A stretch of DNA of 64,000 bases from Bettongia penicillata ogilbyi (GCA_023548195.1 JAJHZJ010000028.1:1010001-1074000), one strand, 5' to 3'. Shown: positions 34,866 to 45,544, counted from the stretch's first letter. Notes: generated from the sequence alone by a model not told the origin. Numbers and translations: made by a program.

Positions 34866-35518
34866 TTTCCCAGCGAGTTACTTGACTTCTGAGATTCCTG
34901 TCCACCCCCGCCTAGATCCGCCCAGCTAGTGCTTGGGGTCTGAGATTTAAATGGGCTTTCCGTGGCAGGTGCGGCTGCTATTCAATGTGAGGTTACGTTC
35001 TGGTGCTCAGGTGGGGGCAGGGCCGCCTCCCAGGCTCAGTTCCCTCAGGGGGTTTATGCAGAGACCTTTGGTAATGGCCCTGAACTTCCTCCTGCTGCTC
35101 CGGGAGTCCCGGGCTGCCACTCCCTCCGCCACTGCCTCCCAAGGGGGCCCAAGTCACGGAGACACCCCGCTCCCCTCTTGGCCAGCCCAGACATCTCTCT
35201 CACTGACCTTTAGTGCCTGTGGGCAGAGGGACTTTCCCGGCTGCCGGAGATTCCGTGCCTGAAGCCTGCTCAGATCTGCTCATCTGGGGCCCCGCGGCCA
35301 GGGCAGCGCTGGGGTGGGCTCTGCGTCCGGAGCACGACGGACCCCTGGGGACGGCTCTCCAGTGCTCTCTGGAATGGAAATCTTTTCCACTGTGTTTCTG
35401 CATGCCTTGCAGTGCTCCAGAATTTGTGGGGAGTTCTTTTTGCAGGAAATATATGGGCTGTGGGTTCGGAGCTAGCATATATGAGTCTTTCTACTCTGCC
35501 ATCTTGGCTCCTTCCCCT
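34866..35518 (-). promoter_or_regulatory. CpG-rich 5'UTR/internal promoter of HAL1 copy 1
   Basis: About two dozen CpGs lie in 650 bp (for example CCCGCGG near 35290), whereas the equivalent region of copy 3 keeps only one or two. L1 5'UTRs normally carry an internal Pol II promoter. The density suggests recent insertion or protection from methylation decay. It should not be read as the CpG island of a host gene. Confidence 0.65.
35497..35512 (-). promoter_or_regulatory. YY1-like site at the element 5' end, copy 1
   Basis: The minus strand reads GGAGCCAAGATGGCAG, containing the YY1 core AAGATGGC at the very start, as in human L1 where YY1 sets the start site. The same word occurs at the 5' end of all four elements. 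Confidence 0.6.
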
Positions 35519-35620
35519 GATTTGTTCATCTTTTGCTCCTAATTCTGCCCTCTGAGAACAAGCTGAAAACAAACCTAATCCTATTTCCAGATGACAGACC
35601 TTCCAATAATTGATAGTAGT
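35519..35620 (-). mobile_element. CR1/L3 fragment, right of HAL1 copy 1
   Basis: 'cctaattctgccctctgag' and 'cctaatcctatttccagat' match antisense CR1/L3. The piece is homologous to 40415-40530. Confidence 0.6.
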
Positions 35621-35995
35621 CAAGTCAAATCAACACACATTTATTAAACACTATCTACATGCCTGACATCATTCTCAAGAACTGAAGACAAAGACAAACA
35701 AACAAAAATTCTCTGATCTCAAGGAGCTCAGTCTAATGAGAAGACAACGTGTGAACCATTCTATACAAACAAGACATATACGGTATAAATTAGATACAAT
35801 TTTAGAGTAAAGGTACTAGCAATGAGGTGGATCAGGAAAGGATTTTTACACAAAGTGTGATTTAGCTGGTATCTGAAGAAAGTCAGAGAAGCAAGGAGAT
35901 GGAAATGAGAAGAAAGAACATTTCAGACCTGAGGAAAGACCAATGAAAATGTATCAAGCCAGGAAATTGAATGTCATGTACATGGAACAGAAGAG
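35621..35995 (-). mobile_element. L2 LINE 3' region
   Basis: Antisense L2: 'cacacatttattaaacact', 'ctcaaggagctcagtctaa', 'catttcagacctgaggaaa'. Joined to the CR1 fragment at the same junction as at 40530. Confidence 0.65.
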
Positions 35996-35999
35996 AGGC

Positions 36000-36370
36000 T
36001 TATATCACTGAATTGCAGAGCACTCATGGCCCCATGAAATCTCTTCTCCAGGCTCTGCCTTCAATAAATTAGCGTGTAATATAATACATATGTACTATAA
36101 TATTTGTAATAGAAATTCCTCACTATCCTTATTGTCCCCCTTTGGATGCTCTCCAGCTTCTGAATTTTCTTCTTAAAATATGACACTAAAAACTGAACAT
36201 GACTTTTTCACTATGTTGTGACTAGGTCAAAGTATAGTAGGACTATTAGCCTGTCTTAATACAGCCCAAGATACCATTCACTTTTTAGTCCATCACACTA
36301 TACTACTGACTCATATTGCTTTAACAATCCCCTAAAAACATCCGTATCTTTTGCAGATAAACCGCCCATG
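36000..36370 (-). mobile_element. CR1/L3-type LINE fragment
   Basis: Antisense CR1/L3: 'ttggatgctctccagcttc', 'cttaatacagcccaagata', 'tactgactcatattgcttt', 'atcttttgcagataaaccg'. Confidence 0.65.
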
Positions 36371-36374
36371 GAAG

Positions 36375-36855
36375 GCACATAATGGTTTAATTGTAACAAT
36401 AAAGAGAGTGCAGGACTATGGAAGATATATTGGGAGAAAATATCTTTCTCTTTCTACTCTGCTAGCATGACACACCACTAATAAAGGAAAGGTCTTATTA
36501 GACTTATTGTCTAATTACTATCCAGGAGATGAAGAGGAATATTATTGATTTTTCAAAACCCACTCCATAAAATAATGATAAAATAGTCTTAAACACTTTA
36601 GGATGTGGCCTTATGCCTATTTCATAGCTGTATGATGTCATTTCTGTGAATAGTCGCTCTCCTGGTATCACTTGTAATCCATTCACATTTTCTCATCCTC
36701 AAGCACTTTGTGTCTTTTAAGGGATCAAAACATATCTATCTATGGTCCTTTTAATATTCCACAGATATTGGCATATCATACTATCTCTCCTCTCTTACTG
36801 CTCTTACATGATATTCTCTAGTCATAGATATCCTTGTATGGCTTGCCAAGAGATA
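36375..36855. other. Unique or strongly decayed sequence
   Basis: No clear repeat or coding frame. Confidence 0.35.
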
Positions 36856-36859
36856 ACAT

Positions 36860-37372
36860 GGCATAGTGCATAGGAAGAAAGGAAAGCTTTAAACTTAAGA
36901 AAAATCTGAGTTAAATCCCTGCCTCTGACATATAATAGCTATGTGACTCTGGGAAAATTACTTAAACTTTCTGTGATCTAGGCAACTCTCTAAGATCATA
37001 AATTGTAGAACAGTTTGGTGAATGAGTAGGGCAGCTAAGTGGCACAGTGGATAGAGTGTTGGGCCTGGAGTTAAGAAGACCTGAGTTCAAATCCAGAATC
37101 AAACGCCTACTAGCTGGGTAGCCCTGGCAAGCCACTTAACCCTATTTAACTCAGTTTCCATGTTGGTAAAATGAGTTAAAGAAGGAAATACAAAACACTC
37201 CAGTATCTTTGCTTCCTCCCTCAAACAAAAAAAAACACAAAAGGATCACTAAGAGTAGGACATAACTAAAAAAAAGTCTAAATGACAACTGATGATGACT
37301 GAATGAAGCCAGTCTGCATTGGTAGACGAAACTTCCTCACTATGACTTTCATAAAGCAGTGGTTCAATCACA
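36860..37372 (+). mobile_element. SINE with type C tail, split by a younger SINE
   Basis: Left part 36860-37027 ('atgtgactctgggaaaatt', 'ctaggcaactctctaagat') and right part from about 37306 ('ccagtctgcattggtagac', 'tggttcaatcacagg') form one element. The word 'tgaatga' flanks the inserted type A SINE on both sides. Confidence 0.75.
37028..37300 (+). mobile_element. MIR/CORE-type SINE, full length (type A tail), nested
   Basis: Head 'gggcagctaagtggcacag', core 'gtagccctggcaagccact', then 'cactccagtatctttgctt'. Inserted into the type C SINE, hence younger. Confidence 0.9.
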
Positions 37373-37387
37373 GGAGAAAAAAATTGT

Positions 37388-37472
37388 ACATACATACACA
37401 CAGAAACACACATATAACTACACACACATATATACATACATGCATACATGTATATACATAAACATATATGTA
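37388..37472 (+). repeat. CA/TA microsatellite
   Basis: Runs such as 'catacatacacacagaaac' and 'catgtatatacataaacat'. Confidence 0.9.
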
Positions 37473-38559
37473 TCTTTGATAGTGTGTTTTATACTATTTA
37501 TGCTATTTTGGCATTCAAGTCATCATTTGAAATATTACACAGTTTATTTAAAACCATCATTTGTATTACCATTGTCCATTGGATCTTCCATAATTTTGAT
37601 CTTTTTTAAAAAATTTATTTATTTTTAGTTTTCAGCATTCATTTCCACACAATCTCCCCATCTCAACTCTTCCCCCACCCCAAGACACTGTGCATTCTGA
37701 TTACCCCTTCCCCCAGTCTGCCCTCTCTTCTATCACACCCCTCCCTTCTCTTATCTCCATCTTCTCTCTTTTCTTGTAGATAGATTTCTATACCCAATTA
37801 CCTGTATTTCCTATTTCCCAGTTGCATGCAAAAATAATTCTCAACATTCATTCCTAAATCTTTGAGTTCTAACTTTTCTCCCTTCCTCCCTCCCCTCCCA
37901 TCCCACAGTGAAGGTAAGCAATTCAATATAGGCTATATATGTGTAGTTATGAAAAGACTTCCATAATAGTCATGTTGTGAAAGACTAACTACATTTGTCT
38001 CTATCCTATCCTGTCCCCCATTTATTCTATCCTCTCTTTTGTCCTTGTCCCTCCCCAAAATTGTTTAATTCTACTGACTCCTTCCTATTTGCCCTCCTTT
38101 CTGTCATCCCCCCCACAGCCCACTTATTCCTTTCCCTCCTACTTTCCTCTAGTGTAAGATAGATTTTCATACCAAATTGAGTGCACGTTATTCCCTCTGT
38201 AAGTCAAATGTGATGAGAGTAAGCTTGACTTTTTCCTTCTCATCTTCCCCCTTTCCCCCTCCATTGAAAAAGGCTTTTGCTTTCCTCTTTTATGAGAGAT
38301 AATTTGCCCCACTCCATTTCTCCCTTTCTCCTCCTAATATATTCCTCTCTGATCCTTTAGTTTCATTTTTTTAGATATCATCCCTTCCTATTCAACTCAC
38401 CCTGTGCCCTCTGTCTATATGTATATAATCCCTCCAACTACCCAAACACTGAGAAAAGTCTTAAGAGTTAAATATATTATTTTTCCATGTAGGAATGCAA
38501 ACACTTCAACTTTAGTAAGTCCCTTCCGATTTCTCTTTCCTGTTGACCTTTCCATGCTT

Positions 38560-39666
38560 CTCTTGATTCTTGTGTTTGAAAGTAAAATTTTCTATTCAGC
38601 TCTGATCTTTTCATCAAGAATTCTTTAAAGCCCTCTATTTCACTGAATGACCATTTCCCCCCTGAAGTATTATGCTCAGTTTTGCTAGGTAGGTGATTCT
38701 TGACTTTAATCCTAGCTCCTTTTACTTCTGAAATACCATATTCTAAGTCCTCTGATCCCTTAATGTAGAGGCTACTAGATCTTTTGTTATTCTATTTCCA
38801 CAATACTTGAATTGTTTCTTTCTGGATGCTTCCATTATTTTCTTCTTGACCTGGGAATTTTGGAATCTGGCTACAATATTACTAGGAGTTTTTCTTTTTT
38901 GGATCTCTTTCAGGAGGTAATAAGTGAATTCTTTCAATATTTATTTTACCTTCTGCTTCTAGAATATCAGAACAGTTTTCCTTGATAATTTCATGAAAGA
39001 TGATGCCTAGGTTCTTTTTTTCACCACGGCTTTCAGGTAGTCCCATAATTTTTAAATTATCTCTCCTGGATCCATTTTCCAGGTCTGTTGTTTTTCCAAT
39101 GAGATATTTAATAAATTGTCTTCTATTTTTTCATCCTTTTGGTTTTGTTTTGTAATTTCTTGGTTTTTCATGAAGTCATTAGCTTCCATCTGCTCAATTT
39201 TAAAGAATTATTTTCTTCAGTGAGCTTTTGAACCTCCTTTTCCATTTGGCTAATTTTGCTTTTTAAAGCATTTTCCTCCTCATTGGTTTTTTGAATCTCT
39301 TTTGCCATTTGGTTAGCTGATTTTTAAAGGTGTCATTTTCTTCAGCATTTTGGGGAGGGGTCTCCTTTAGCAAGCTGTTGACTCACTTTTCATGATTTTC
39401 TTGCATCACTCTCATTTCCCTTCCCAATTTTTCCTCTACCTCTCTTACTTGATTTTCAGAATCTCTTTTGAGCTCTTCCATGGCCTGAGAGCACTGCATA
39501 TTTATTTTGGAGGTTTTGGATGAAGAAGTCTTGACTTTGATGTCTTCCTCTACTGGTATGCTTTGTTCCTCCTCATTTGTAAGGATGGAGGAAAATACCT
39601 GCTCACCAAGAAAGTAACCTTCTATAGTCTTATTTTTTCCTTTTCCCCACCGTTTTTTGGGAGCAT
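38560..39666 (-). pseudogene. L1-type ORF1 remnant, multiple breaks
   Basis: ATG at 39666, then stops and frameshifts. The segment 38743-38937 still reads ARFQNSQVKKKI, RKKQFKYCGN and STLRDQR. These are the counterparts of the C-terminal part of ORF1p, and they show where copy 1 lost a base. The coiled-coil and RRM parts are recognisable only in pieces. Not functional. Confidence 0.75.
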
Positions 39667-40370
39667 TTTCCCAATCAATTACTTGAATTTTGAGTCCTTG
39701 TCAAGTAGTGGGTATACCCTAGAGACCTGTAAGTTCTCAGTTCCTCCAAGGTGGCACAATCAAGGGAGAGGAGTTACTCCTCTCCTGGTCTGAACTCTGG
39801 TCTGGGAGCAAACATAAGCTCTTCCACCCAGGATCTTCAAGTAGAATTCCATCTCCACAACCACCTCCAGCTCCACCAGGCCAGTGTGCTTCCTCACCCC
39901 AGGACTGCTACTCAGGGCCGAGTTTCATATCAGTCCTTTGATTCGCCCAGGGTCTTTAGGCCAAGGGCTCCAAAAATGGATGGTGCAGCCACCTGGGGCT
40001 AGGACTAGGGCAGGATCCTGTTCCCTTCTCACCCAGGTGAAAGAGCTTTCTCACTGACCTTTGAAGCTGTCTCTCATGTTTGTGGATTGAGGAATCTGGG
40101 AACTGCAGCTGCTACCTGGGATTCCACACGTTGGAAGTCCTGTCCCTGCCACACCACAGTCAAGGCTGGGCTGTGCTCAGTGGGGTGCGCTCTGCTCTGT
40201 GTCTGGTGAGATGGACCTTTCCTGTCAGCCTTCCAGGCTGGCTTGGGCTGGAAATCTCTTTCACTCTGCCTTTTTTTTCTCTTCTTTTCTAGAATTTGTT
40301 TAGAGTCATTTTTACAGGTATTTTAAGGGGTTTGAGGGGAGAATTACAGCAGGTCTGTCCTTCTACTCTA

Positions 40371-40384
40371 CCATCTTGGCTCCA
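40371..40384 (-). promoter_or_regulatory. YY1-like site at the element 5' end, copy 2
   Basis: The minus strand reads GGAGCCAAGATGGT. The core is altered in its last base relative to the other copies. Confidence 0.45.
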
Positions 40385-40414
40385 CTCCTCCTATAATTTT
40401 GATTCTTAAGAGAC

Positions 40415-40530
40415 TATATGAAAGATTTCTTCACCTACTGCTACTAATTCTACCTTCTGAGAAAAAGCAAAAAACAAAACTAATCCTATTTCCATATGAT
40501 AGACTTTTCAATAATTAATAGTAGTCAAAC
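40415..40530 (-). mobile_element. CR1/L3 fragment, right of HAL1 copy 2
   Basis: 'ctactaattctaccttctg' and 'ctaatcctatttccatatg' align to 35525-35620 at about 80% by eye. Confidence 0.6.
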
Positions 40531-40620
40531 CAGTTCAAATAAACATACATTTATTAAGCACTTCCCACATGCCTGATTTTCAATTATATATGTCACTGGG
40601 AGAATAGTAGTGTAAAAGAC
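40531..40620 (-). mobile_element. L2 3' end, same junction as at 35621
   Basis: 'catacatttattaagcact' follows the CR1 piece directly, and both loci share the unusual 'acatgcctga' word. Confidence 0.6.
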
Positions 40621-40789
40621 ATTTTTGTTTTTGCTTTTGCATCAGAAACACTCTGCAGTCATTGAAAGTGGTAAGCAATTTTCTTAGATATGACCAATGT
40701 GATAACTACAGAGACCAGAGGTAGTAACTTAGACCTCAAATTTCCAGTAAAAAAAAAAAATCACCACCCAACTCTCCTCTCCTCAATGC

Positions 40790-41045
40790 TAGTTTTCCCC
40801 AATTTTTATCTGGTGAAATTCTACCCCTAGCCTGCTAAATGTTCACCTCCTCTATAAACCTTTCCCTGACAGCAAAAACCAATGAAGTCTTCCTCTTACC
40901 AATGATACCAATTATAGTGCTTCTTTTTTACATCTATTTGCATATATGATATCTTCTCATGTATTTGCATATATGAAAAGCTCAAAGAGGATGTGCTCTG
41001 GCATTATATCAGTGCTTAGATTTTTGACAGAAAATTAATAAAATT
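40790..41045 (+). mobile_element. L2 LINE 3' region
   Basis: 'aaatgttcacctcctctat', 'aaacctttccctgacagca', and a degraded tail near 41015. Confidence 0.55.
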
Positions 41046-41339
41046 GTTTTTAATAATTACTGTAATAATAAGCACTATTATGGACTTTGCAATACAAAAT
41101 TAGTTAGATAAAATAATTGGCTACATAGTTCTGGGGTCTGAATAGGAAAGTCAATATATGAATAGATCTCCTCTAAGGTGTATAATTTAATATGTCAATT
41201 ATTTAATGATATGATAATTCTGGAACACTGGTGTCCATTTTATAGGTATTAGGAAATGATGCACATATGAGAAATTGTATATTACATCTTCATCTGGCTT
41301 CTTGCTTCTTGTCCTCTTGCTAAGGGGTAAAGTTCATCT

Positions 41340-41420
41340 TATTCATAACCATTTACCAAGTATTTATTGAAAGATTACTAGATGCATCATACTGTGCTAG
41401 GTATCTCTCATCCCAGACAA
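41340..41420 (-). mobile_element. L2 3' end fragment
   Basis: 'ccaagtatttattgaaaga' and 'actgtgctaggtatctctc' are antisense L2. Confidence 0.5.
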
Positions 41421-41424
41421 AGCA

Positions 41425-41810
41425 CTTGCCACTGGCTAAAGTTATATTTTTGTCTTATTGGTTAATTCTTTAAATGTTAATTTAAGTACTCAATTACCCC
41501 AATCTATGTGTAATCTGAATGATGTGTTAGTTCTCTCCAGTGAGAGATGGTGATCCGTTGGTGCCTGCACATTCTGTGTGACTTTTGTCAATGTCTTCCC
41601 ATAAGCTTGTCACCAAGGCTCCACTTAAGAAGAATTGGAGTTTCCTTGCATTCTCTTACTATGTCAAGTAGACCAAAAGAGCATGTTAGCCATATACAGT
41701 TTCTCTCTCACTTTGACAATATTAACTATAATGTATACTAATGTTACATAGGGAAATCAGTCACACATTCAATTTAGCTGTCCAGTATCTTTGCAACAGA
41801 TTAAGAACTG
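41425..41810. other. Unique sequence, nothing recognised
   Basis: No repeat or convincing coding signal. Confidence 0.4.
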
Positions 41811-41814
41811 GAAA

Positions 41815-41985
41815 AAACCTTAATATCTATCTGGTAGAAACTCCTCATTTTACAGATGAGGAAAATGATACCCTCAGAAGCTAAATAACTTCTCAAGGTC
41901 ATTCAGCCAGTGACAAAACTAGGATTCAAATTCAAGCCCTTTGACTCCAGCTCCAGCACTCTATTCCATTGTGCCACACTGCATC
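41815..41985 (-). mobile_element. MIR-type SINE
   Basis: Antisense: 'cattttacagatgaggaaa', 'tctcaaggtcattcagcca', 'ttccattgtgccacactgc'. Confidence 0.82.
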
Positions 41986-41989
41986 ATAA

Positions 41990-42660
41990 AAATTATTCAT
42001 TTCTTCCCTTGACCTATAATCCAATTTATTTCATTTGCTGTTTGCGTTGGGTTTACCCATCTGCAAAATTTCGTTAAATTTAATTAAATTTAAGCTAAAC
42101 TAATTTTAAATTTTTGAGATTTCGCCTAGTGCCTGGACTGAAGTTTACCTTTGCTTAGCAATTTTTAAAATATTTATTTCTCAATAAATTAGTAATATGA
42201 ACAAGAATGAAGGGAGAACTATTTTGAGCTCTTGAGAACTGACAATTTTTCCTCACTAAATTAGAACCACCTATTAGTAATTGAAATAATTATTATAAAG
42301 CATTTATACCAATTTATTGAAGCAGGAACATGTAAGGACCTCTATTAAGCAATTATTTTTTAGCCTAAGATGAATTGTTATATTTCCTTAGAAGGAATCA
42401 AATAACATACATACATACATACATATGTACAGACACACACATATATATTAAGACTCAACTTTTTACTAATTGAGATACATTTCTCCTGCAAACAATCTGA
42501 ATTAGTGATGGTTTAATCTACAGAGCTCACATAGTTTATATGCAAAATGCCTAAAAACAACAATATATTTAATAATGCTGAAAATAAAAATATGGCCAAT
42601 ATATGTGTGTGTATATTGACCTATGCAAATAGTAACGAGCTAAAATCAGACACTCAAATG
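41990..42660. other. Unique AT-rich block, candidate conserved element
   Basis: 42000-42350 has dense ATTTAATTAAATT-type words in apparently single-copy sequence. A short (CATA)n at 42408-42450 follows. Conservation cannot be judged from one genome. Confidence 0.4.
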
Positions 42661-42669
42661 AATTTGATA

Positions 42670-43600
42670 CAATTTAATTAACGATTATTGTGTCTACTAT
42701 GTGCACATTGCCACACTAGGTGCTGATATGCAAAATCAAAATTAGACTCAGTCCCTACTTCCAATGGAGCTTACTATGTATTAAGGAGATGAGAAAAATA
42801 CACAAATGGGCATAAAAAAAATTGGGAAGGTCCAAACATGATCTTATAAACAATTTGATGAGGGATGACTTAGTGTCAACTGGGAGAACAAAGGGGAACT
42901 TCATGGATGAGGTTGTGCCAGAGGTTGGCCTAGCTAAAGCAGAAAGATTCCAACAGGCAGAAAATATCAACAGACAAGAGACATGGAAAGAGAGTCCTTT
43001 CTAGGCACAGAGAGTAGATATATATATATCAAAGATTAGTTAATGTTGTATAGGAAAGTTTAGTTTCAAAGTGAAAAATGTGAAAAGTAGGGGTTAAGTT
43101 TTAAAAGAAGATTAGGGCCAATGTGTGACAGATTTTGAAGCCCATACTACGGAGGTTAGCCATTATTTAGCAGTTTAGAAACAACGTGGTGTAGTGGGAA
43201 GAGCACTCAACCTGAAGTCATAAGATGTGAATTCAAATCCCTATCTTTCCAATTAACTATTTGTATAACTTCGAGCAAGTCACAAACTCTCTAGACCTCA
43301 GTTTCTTCCTTTGTCTAATGAAGTGGTTGGATTCACTGATATCCAAAACACCTTTTACTTCTAGATCCATGATAATGGGGAAATTTTTCTGATGGCAAAT
43401 TTTGAGTGATATCATCAGGCTTTATATTAAGCATATCCAAATTAATATAGAGAGATAAATTAGGAGACTCTGAAAATAATCCAAGTAGGAGATAATGAAA
43501 GCCAAAAGTAGGTTGGCAACAATTAAAATATAGAAGAGCAAATATGAAAGATACTACAGGGATTAAAGGGATAGAACTTGAAAAATGTGTTGTCTGATCA
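42670..43600 (-). mobile_element. L2 LINE, about 0.9 kb, split by a SINE
   Basis: Antisense L2 in order: 'gtctactatgtgcacattg', 'ccaatggagcttactatgt', 'gattttgaagcccatacta', then after the SINE at 43180-43375 'gcatatccaaattaatata' and 'aataatccaagtaggagat'. Confidence 0.65.
43180..43375 (+). mobile_element. MIR-type SINE inside the L2
   Basis: 'gtggtgtagtgggaagagc', 'ataacttcgagcaagtcac', 'cctcagtttcttcctttgt'. Confidence 0.75.
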
Positions 43601-43609
43601 AAATAGCTT

Positions 43610-43690
43610 TGGTGTTAGTATCTTCTCCTGCACCTAAGACAGTGCTCTGAAGATAGGAACCACTTAATAAATGGATGTTGAATGACTTTG
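43610..43690 (+). mobile_element. L2 3' end
   Basis: 'gacagtgctctgaagatag' and 'ccacttaataaatggatgt'. Confidence 0.5.
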
Positions 43691-43809
43691 GGGGTATTAA
43701 TATTTTGTTATTTATACTGCCCAAGAAAGTCTACATCATGTGCAAGTGCCTACCCAAGAGAATGTGTTCTATCACTTTACTCTGAGAGTAACTAGCCTGT
43801 AGTATGTAT

Positions 43810-44125
43810 GTGTGTGTTCATCCTTTGTTGCCGAAGAAGACCATGCCATCAGAGAAATGATGACATGACTTGCATATGACTTTGTTTTGAGTGAGGGAGG
43901 GCTGTGCAGGTCACCAGCCTCACTTCTCCTCCAGAGCCATCTGAATCCAGTGACTAGATATTCATCAGGATGACTGGAGATAACACAGGATGAGGCAATT
44001 AGGGTTAAGTGACTTGTCCAAGGTCACACAGCTAGTGAGTGTCAAGTGTCTGAGGTGAGATTTGAACTCAGGTCCTCCTGACTCCAACACTGGTTCTCTA
44101 TCCACTGCATCACCTAGCTGCCAAT
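43810..44125 (-). mobile_element. Composite SINE: tRNA/CORE head with RTE-like tail
   Basis: On the plus strand the RTE-like tail comes first ('gttgccgaagaagaccatg', 'gtgagggagggctgtgcag', 'atattcatcaggatgactg'). The SINE core follows ('gtccaaggtcacacagcta'), then the head 'catcacctagctgcc'. Well preserved, so comparatively young among the SINEs here. Confidence 0.88.
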
Positions 44126-44299
44126 AACTAGCCTGTAACCTCAATCCTGAATGCAACAGAGTGAAATAGAATGTCATTCTCTTGTGGATAGGGAATATTT
44201 TCATTTCTGTCTATGTATCAAAAATACCTAACAAAAATGCACTGTAATAAGTAGTTGTCAGATTGAATTGCAAGGAATTGAACTGAAATGAGCAAAGAC

Positions 44300-44490
44300 A
44301 TTCAACAACATGGCATACGGGATAAAGTGCTGGACCTAGAGTCAAGAATAGCAGGGTTCAAATCATTTCCCAGAGACTTATTGGCTATGCAACCCTGGAA
44401 AAGTCTTTGGACCTCAGTTTCCTCTTCTGTAAAATGGTGGGGCTGGATTCAATGATTTCTTGGGAATCTGCCATGTCTAAGCCTACAATC
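44300..44490 (+). mobile_element. MIR-type SINE
   Basis: 'ggacctagagtcaagaata', 'gcaaccctggaaaagtctt', 'cctcagtttcctcttctgt'. Confidence 0.8.
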
Positions 44491-44494
44491 CTAT

Positions 44495-45540
44495 TAATTT
44501 TCAAAACTTGCACATTATACTTCTAACTTAAAAAACATTGTTTTGACCTTACTTTTAGTGCTCAAAAAAGAAAATCAGTCACAGAATGTTTCCCCTTCTT
44601 GGTGCTGCATATTTTTCTCTCATTTGTTGGCTTGTTTGCTACTTGATCTTTAAAATGTCTCACAGGAGGCTTGAAGACACATGGACTCCCCAAAAAAATT
44701 TAAGTATAGAAATCACTTGAATTCAAACTCACTCAGCAGTCACAACTTTTCTATGTTAGAATTTAAAAACAGAGGGTGGGGAAGCAGACCTTGCACCTGA
44801 TGGTCAACAAACTAGCAGTTTGTTGTTCCAGAAGGGAAGGGAGTTTCAGTGACAGGGATCCTCAGAAACCTTCTGTGTCTGGTTCCCTGAGATTCAAATA
44901 TGTCCTTCCACCTTCTCCCTGAGCCTCCAGGCTAGGAAGTCATCCAAAAGCCAGCAACCAATCTAAAGTAGATTGGCTTCCACCCAAATTTAATGAAATT
45001 TCCTTAGAGGAAACTGATTTCCCTCATTATCCTTTATGTAGATAATATGTGGAATTAATTCTCCTTCACTAAGTTATCATTACATCGAGCAGACAAACAC
45101 AGATAGAATGTTATTAAAAGTAATGGAATGGGTTCATCCACTGTTAACTTTAATGGCTTGTATTCCTGTGATCATCTCAAATGCTTAAGAGAAATGGTGC
45201 AGCCTTATGGCCTTTGAAGGTTAAAGGTCAGCAGCTCAGGGTTTTCTGATTTTCTGCACAAGAGGAGAAGATTTTTCTCTCCCTATTTCCAATCCCTGAA
45301 AAAGATCTGAAGGAAGCCTGGAGCCCCTTTCTAAGGCTCTGCCTGAGTCCTCAAAAACCTTGACTACCAGGCTAAACTGCATGTGAATCATGGCAAGCTG
45401 ATTCACGCAGTGAAATGGTAAATATGAACTCACTGAATATTTAACACTTACTTGGGGCTTTTTTAGTTGGAATTATTGTTTTTTCTTAAACATTTGATTT
45501 TTGGGAGACAAGGTCAGATGGAGGCAGGAGTCCAGCCTTG
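44495..45540. other. Unique block with possible regulatory sequence
   Basis: About 1 kb free of recognised repeats. 44990-45240 looks like conserved non-coding DNA and ends in a DR1-type nuclear-receptor half-site pair (45218-45230). Confidence 0.4.
45218..45230 (+). promoter_or_regulatory. DR1 nuclear-receptor-type element
   Basis: AGGTTA-A-AGGTCA: two half sites in tandem with one spacer base, as bound by HNF4 or RXR/PPAR dimers. One base differs from the perfect repeat. Sequence match only. Confidence 0.35.
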
Positions 45541-45544
45541 GAGT

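Larger units (their letters stand above)
32751..35518 (-). mobile_element. HAL1-type half-L1 retrotransposon, copy 1 (most intact)
   Basis: A 2.77-kb minus-strand element bounded by GATTTGTTCAYCTTT repeats (32736-32750 and 35519-35533, one mismatch). In element order: L1-like 5' end with the word GCCAAGATGGC, 5'UTR 35518-34866, ORF1 34865-33760, about 1 kb of purine-rich 3'UTR, and an A-tail at 32751. There is no ORF2 and no room for one. The layout fits the known HAL1 class; naming it so is an inference, as a database match was not possible. Confidence 0.75.
37601..40390 (-). mobile_element. HAL1-type half-L1 retrotransposon, copy 2
   Basis: A 2.79-kb minus-strand element bounded by ATAATTTTGAT (37590-37600 and 40393-40403). 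It has the same order as copy 1: 5' end with the CAAGATGGT variant, 5'UTR 40390-39667, ORF1 remnant 39666 to about 38560, 3'UTR, A-rich end. No ORF2. Its 5'UTR resembles copy 4, not copies 1 and 3. It is more decayed than copy 1. Confidence 0.75.

Noticed and set aside
34900..35550. CpG-rich region as a host gene promoter
   Set aside because: It coincides exactly with the 5'UTR of a half-L1 element and shares sequence with copy 3, so it belongs to the retroelement.
35519..40403. HAL1 copies 1 and 2 as products of one segmental duplication
   Set aside because: Their target duplications differ, they sit at slightly different points relative to the shared CR1-L2 junction, and their 5'UTRs are of different types. 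They are separate insertions.
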